Shown: piece after piece, positions 5,550 to 6,688 of the stretch
Layout: each line of letters begins with the position of its first letter
Numbering within the stretch: position 1 is the stretch's first letter
NCBI GenBank assembly: GCA_946405565.1
Contig: CAMJHU010000112.1
Coordinates: 1 to 6,688 of the forward strand
Reading direction: 5' to 3'
Length of the DNA: 6,688 nt
Origin: an uncultured Clostridia bacterium
Lineage (GTDB): Bacteria > Bacillota > Clostridia > Oscillospirales > Acutalibacteraceae
The notes under the pieces: model-generated
Told to the model about the DNA's origin: nothing
What the model saw: only the letters and a program-made list of their open reading frames with translations
Database searches by the model: none
Made by a program: the position numbers and the translations under genes

Positions 5550-6455
5550 ATGATCTATACCGTGACGATGAATCCGTCCATAGATTATATCGTATATATG
5601 GACGCGTTTGTGAGCGGCATGACCAACCGGACGACGGGGGAGAGCTATGAGATTGGCGGCAAGGGGGTGAATGTGTCCCGTGTTCTGGCGGAGCTGGAAC
5701 TGCCCAGCACCGTGCTGGGCTTTACGGCGGGCTTTACGGGCGACGCGATTGAAACGGAATTGCGTGAACAGAGCATACATGCCGAATGGATTCGCTTGGA
5801 CAAAGGCGTGTCGCGCATCAATATCAAGATGAAAGCCGACCGGGAAAGCGAGATCAACGGGCAGGGACCGCCGGTCAGTGAGCAGGAATGGGAACGTCTC
5901 GCGGCGAAAACCGACGTGATGGGGGAGGGGGATACCCTTGTATTGGCGGGGAGTATTCCGCCCACCGTCCCGCCGGACGCATATGAGCGGATGCTGGCAC
6001 GGCTGGAAGGAAAAGGCGTGCTTACGGTGGTGGATGCGACAGGGGAACTGCTGCGGCGATGCCTGCGTTACCGTCCGTTTCTCATCAAGCCCAACCGGCA
6101 GGAACTTTCAGAACTCTTCGGACTGTCCCTCACGGATGAACGGCAGATTGCGTCATGCGCTGGGGAGTTGAGCGGGCTGGGTGCGCGGAATGTGCTGGTG
6201 TCACTTGGAAGTGACGGCGCGATACTGTTTGCGGAGGACGGTTTATGCTATCGTTCCGGCGTATTGAAAGAGCCTGTGATCGGCACGGTTGGCGCGGGCG
6301 ATTCAATGGTGGCGGGCTTTCTCGCGGGATTTATCCGCACGGGAGATTATGCCTATGCCTTACGGCTCGGCACCGCCTGCGGCAATGCCACGGCGTTTTC
6401 CGAGGGACTGGCGAAAAAGGATAAAATTTGGGAACTTTTTTCGCAGATAAAATAA
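5550..6455 (+). CDS. pfkB: PfkB-family kinase, 1-phosphofructokinase type
   Basis: A 301-aa cytoplasmic ribokinase-family enzyme of the 1-phosphofructokinase/tagatose-6-phosphate kinase group. FruK-type members phosphorylate fructose 1-phosphate to fructose 1,6-bisphosphate; LacC-type members phosphorylate tagatose 6-phosphate. Motifs in order: TMNPSID (6-12), GGKGVNVSR (36-44, sugar-phosphate binding), GSIPP (134-138), KPNRQEL (180-186), SLGSDGA (218-224) and GTVGAGDSMVAGF (245-257), with catalytic Asp251 and the GAGD anion hole. No key residue is missing and the length is normal. AGGGGG at 5537-5542 lies 7 nt before the ATG. The gene has its own promoter and terminator and so is probably monocistronic. 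No PTS transporter or DeoR-type regulator is beside it, unlike classical fru operons, so the substrate is not settled by context; fruK or lacC are alternative names. Confidence 0.92.
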   Translation: MIYTVTMNPSIDYIVYMDAFVSGMTNRTTGESYEIGGKGVNVSRVLAELELPSTVLGFTAGFTGDAIETELREQSIHAEWIRLDKGVSRINIKMKADRESEINGQGPPVSEQEWERLAAKTDVMGEGDTLVLAGSIPPTVPPDAYERMLARLEGKGVLTVVDATGELLRRCLRYRPFLIKPNRQELSELFGLSLTDERQIASCAGELSGLGARNVLVSLGSDGAILFAEDGLCYRSGVLKEPVIGTVGAGDSMVAGFLAGFIRTGDYAYALRLGTACGNATAFSEGLAKKDKIWELFSQIK

Positions 6456-6456
6456 A

Positions 6457-6504
6457 AAAAGCGGCGGCGGTTTCCGTGATAATTCGGAAACTGCCGCCGG
6501 TTTT
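6457..6504 (+). terminator. Intrinsic terminator of the kinase gene
   Basis: A 15-bp stem, CGGCGGCGGTTTCCG (6462-6476) with CGGAAACTGCCGCCG (6485-6499), has one G-T wobble and an 8-nt loop. TTTT (6501-6504) follows, then a T-rich stretch, and an A7 run (6454-6460) precedes the stem. It starts right after the stop codon. The A-rich/T-rich flanks would allow some activity on the other strand too. Confidence 0.9.
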
Positions 6505-6570
6505 CTGTTCTTGGAGGGTTCCTTGTTTGTATTCGCCCTTCCCCGTTATGGGTCGTGGCTCGTCTCGCTC

Positions 6571-6679
6571 GGCAGGCTAAAGCCTGCCTGCTGGGGCTTT
6601 GCCCCAGTCCCCAGTGGTGGCGCTGCCCCCACGCCCCTGCCAGGGAGCTCACCCCCTGGACCCCGCGCCGCTGCGCGGC
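6571..6679. repeat. Cluster of five small GC-rich hairpins (palindromic intergenic element)
   Basis: Five inverted repeats follow one another. GGCAGGC/GCCTGCC (6571-6577, 6582-6588, loop TAAA). CTGGGGC/GCCCCAG (6591-6597, 6601-6607, loop TTT). GTGGTGGC/GCCCCCAC (6614-6621, 6625-6632, one mismatch). CCAGGG/CCCTGG (6640-6645, 6654-6659). GCCGC/GCGGC (6667-6671, 6675-6679). The stretch is much richer in G+C than the genes. I see no gene in 6505-6688; the frame open on the minus strand (6353-6652) crosses the kinase terminator and these hairpins and is not coding. It resembles the palindromic intergenic repeats seen in Oscillospiraceae-like genomes. The element may run past the window end. Confidence 0.75.
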
Positions 6680-6688
6680 TAATTGGCG

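Noticed and set aside
6353..6652. 99-aa open frame on the minus strand at the right end
   Set aside because: It runs through the kinase terminator and the hairpin cluster and shows no protein-like features.
6571..6679. CRISPR array or tandem repeat
   Set aside because: The five hairpins differ from each other in sequence and size; no direct repeat with regular spacers is present.

Overview
The window looks like chromosome from a Firmicute of the class Clostridia, probably Oscillospiraceae/Ruminococcaceae. This is inferred from moderate GC, strong GGAGG-type ribosome binding sites, a Firmicute-style L10 leader, an ECF sigma factor paired with a DUF4179 membrane protein, lipoprotein signal peptides, and a GC-rich run of small hairpins between genes. 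The species cannot be named from the sequence alone. All seven genes lie on the + strand.

Layout: (1) 28-1563, two tandem paralogous lipoprotein genes of unknown function, each with two short BamE/SmpA-like motifs. (2) 1581-2908, a complete ribosomal-stalk transcription unit: a strong extended -10 promoter, an L10 leader RNA with an attenuator, rplJ (L10), rplL (L7/L12) and a strong intrinsic terminator. rplK-rplA are not immediately upstream and rpoB-rpoC not immediately downstream, so the classical cluster is split here. (3) 2909-5452, an upstream region with a perfect 16-bp palindrome, then an ECF-type sigma factor overlapping by 4 nt (ATGA) a 620-aa single-pass membrane protein of the DUF4179 anti-sigma type. 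(4) 5480-6504, a monocistronic PfkB-family sugar-phosphate kinase (1-phosphofructokinase/tagatose-6-phosphate kinase type) with its own promoter and terminator. (5) 6505-6688, non-coding GC-rich DNA holding five consecutive small hairpins.

How the parts work together: the stalk operon is probably autoregulated by L10 binding its leader. Three mutually competing RNA pairings (L10-binding stem, antiterminator, terminator) can be drawn from the sequence. The sigma/DUF4179 pair is probably an envelope-responsive transcription switch. The lipoproteins and the kinase have no visible functional link to these units.

I found no CRISPR array, transposase, phage gene, tRNA or rRNA, and no gene set that looks like an undescribed defence or biosynthetic system. 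The most interesting items are the L10 leader switch, the palindrome ahead of the sigma gene, a possible internal start in the anti-sigma gene, the lipoprotein duplication and the hairpin cluster at the right end.
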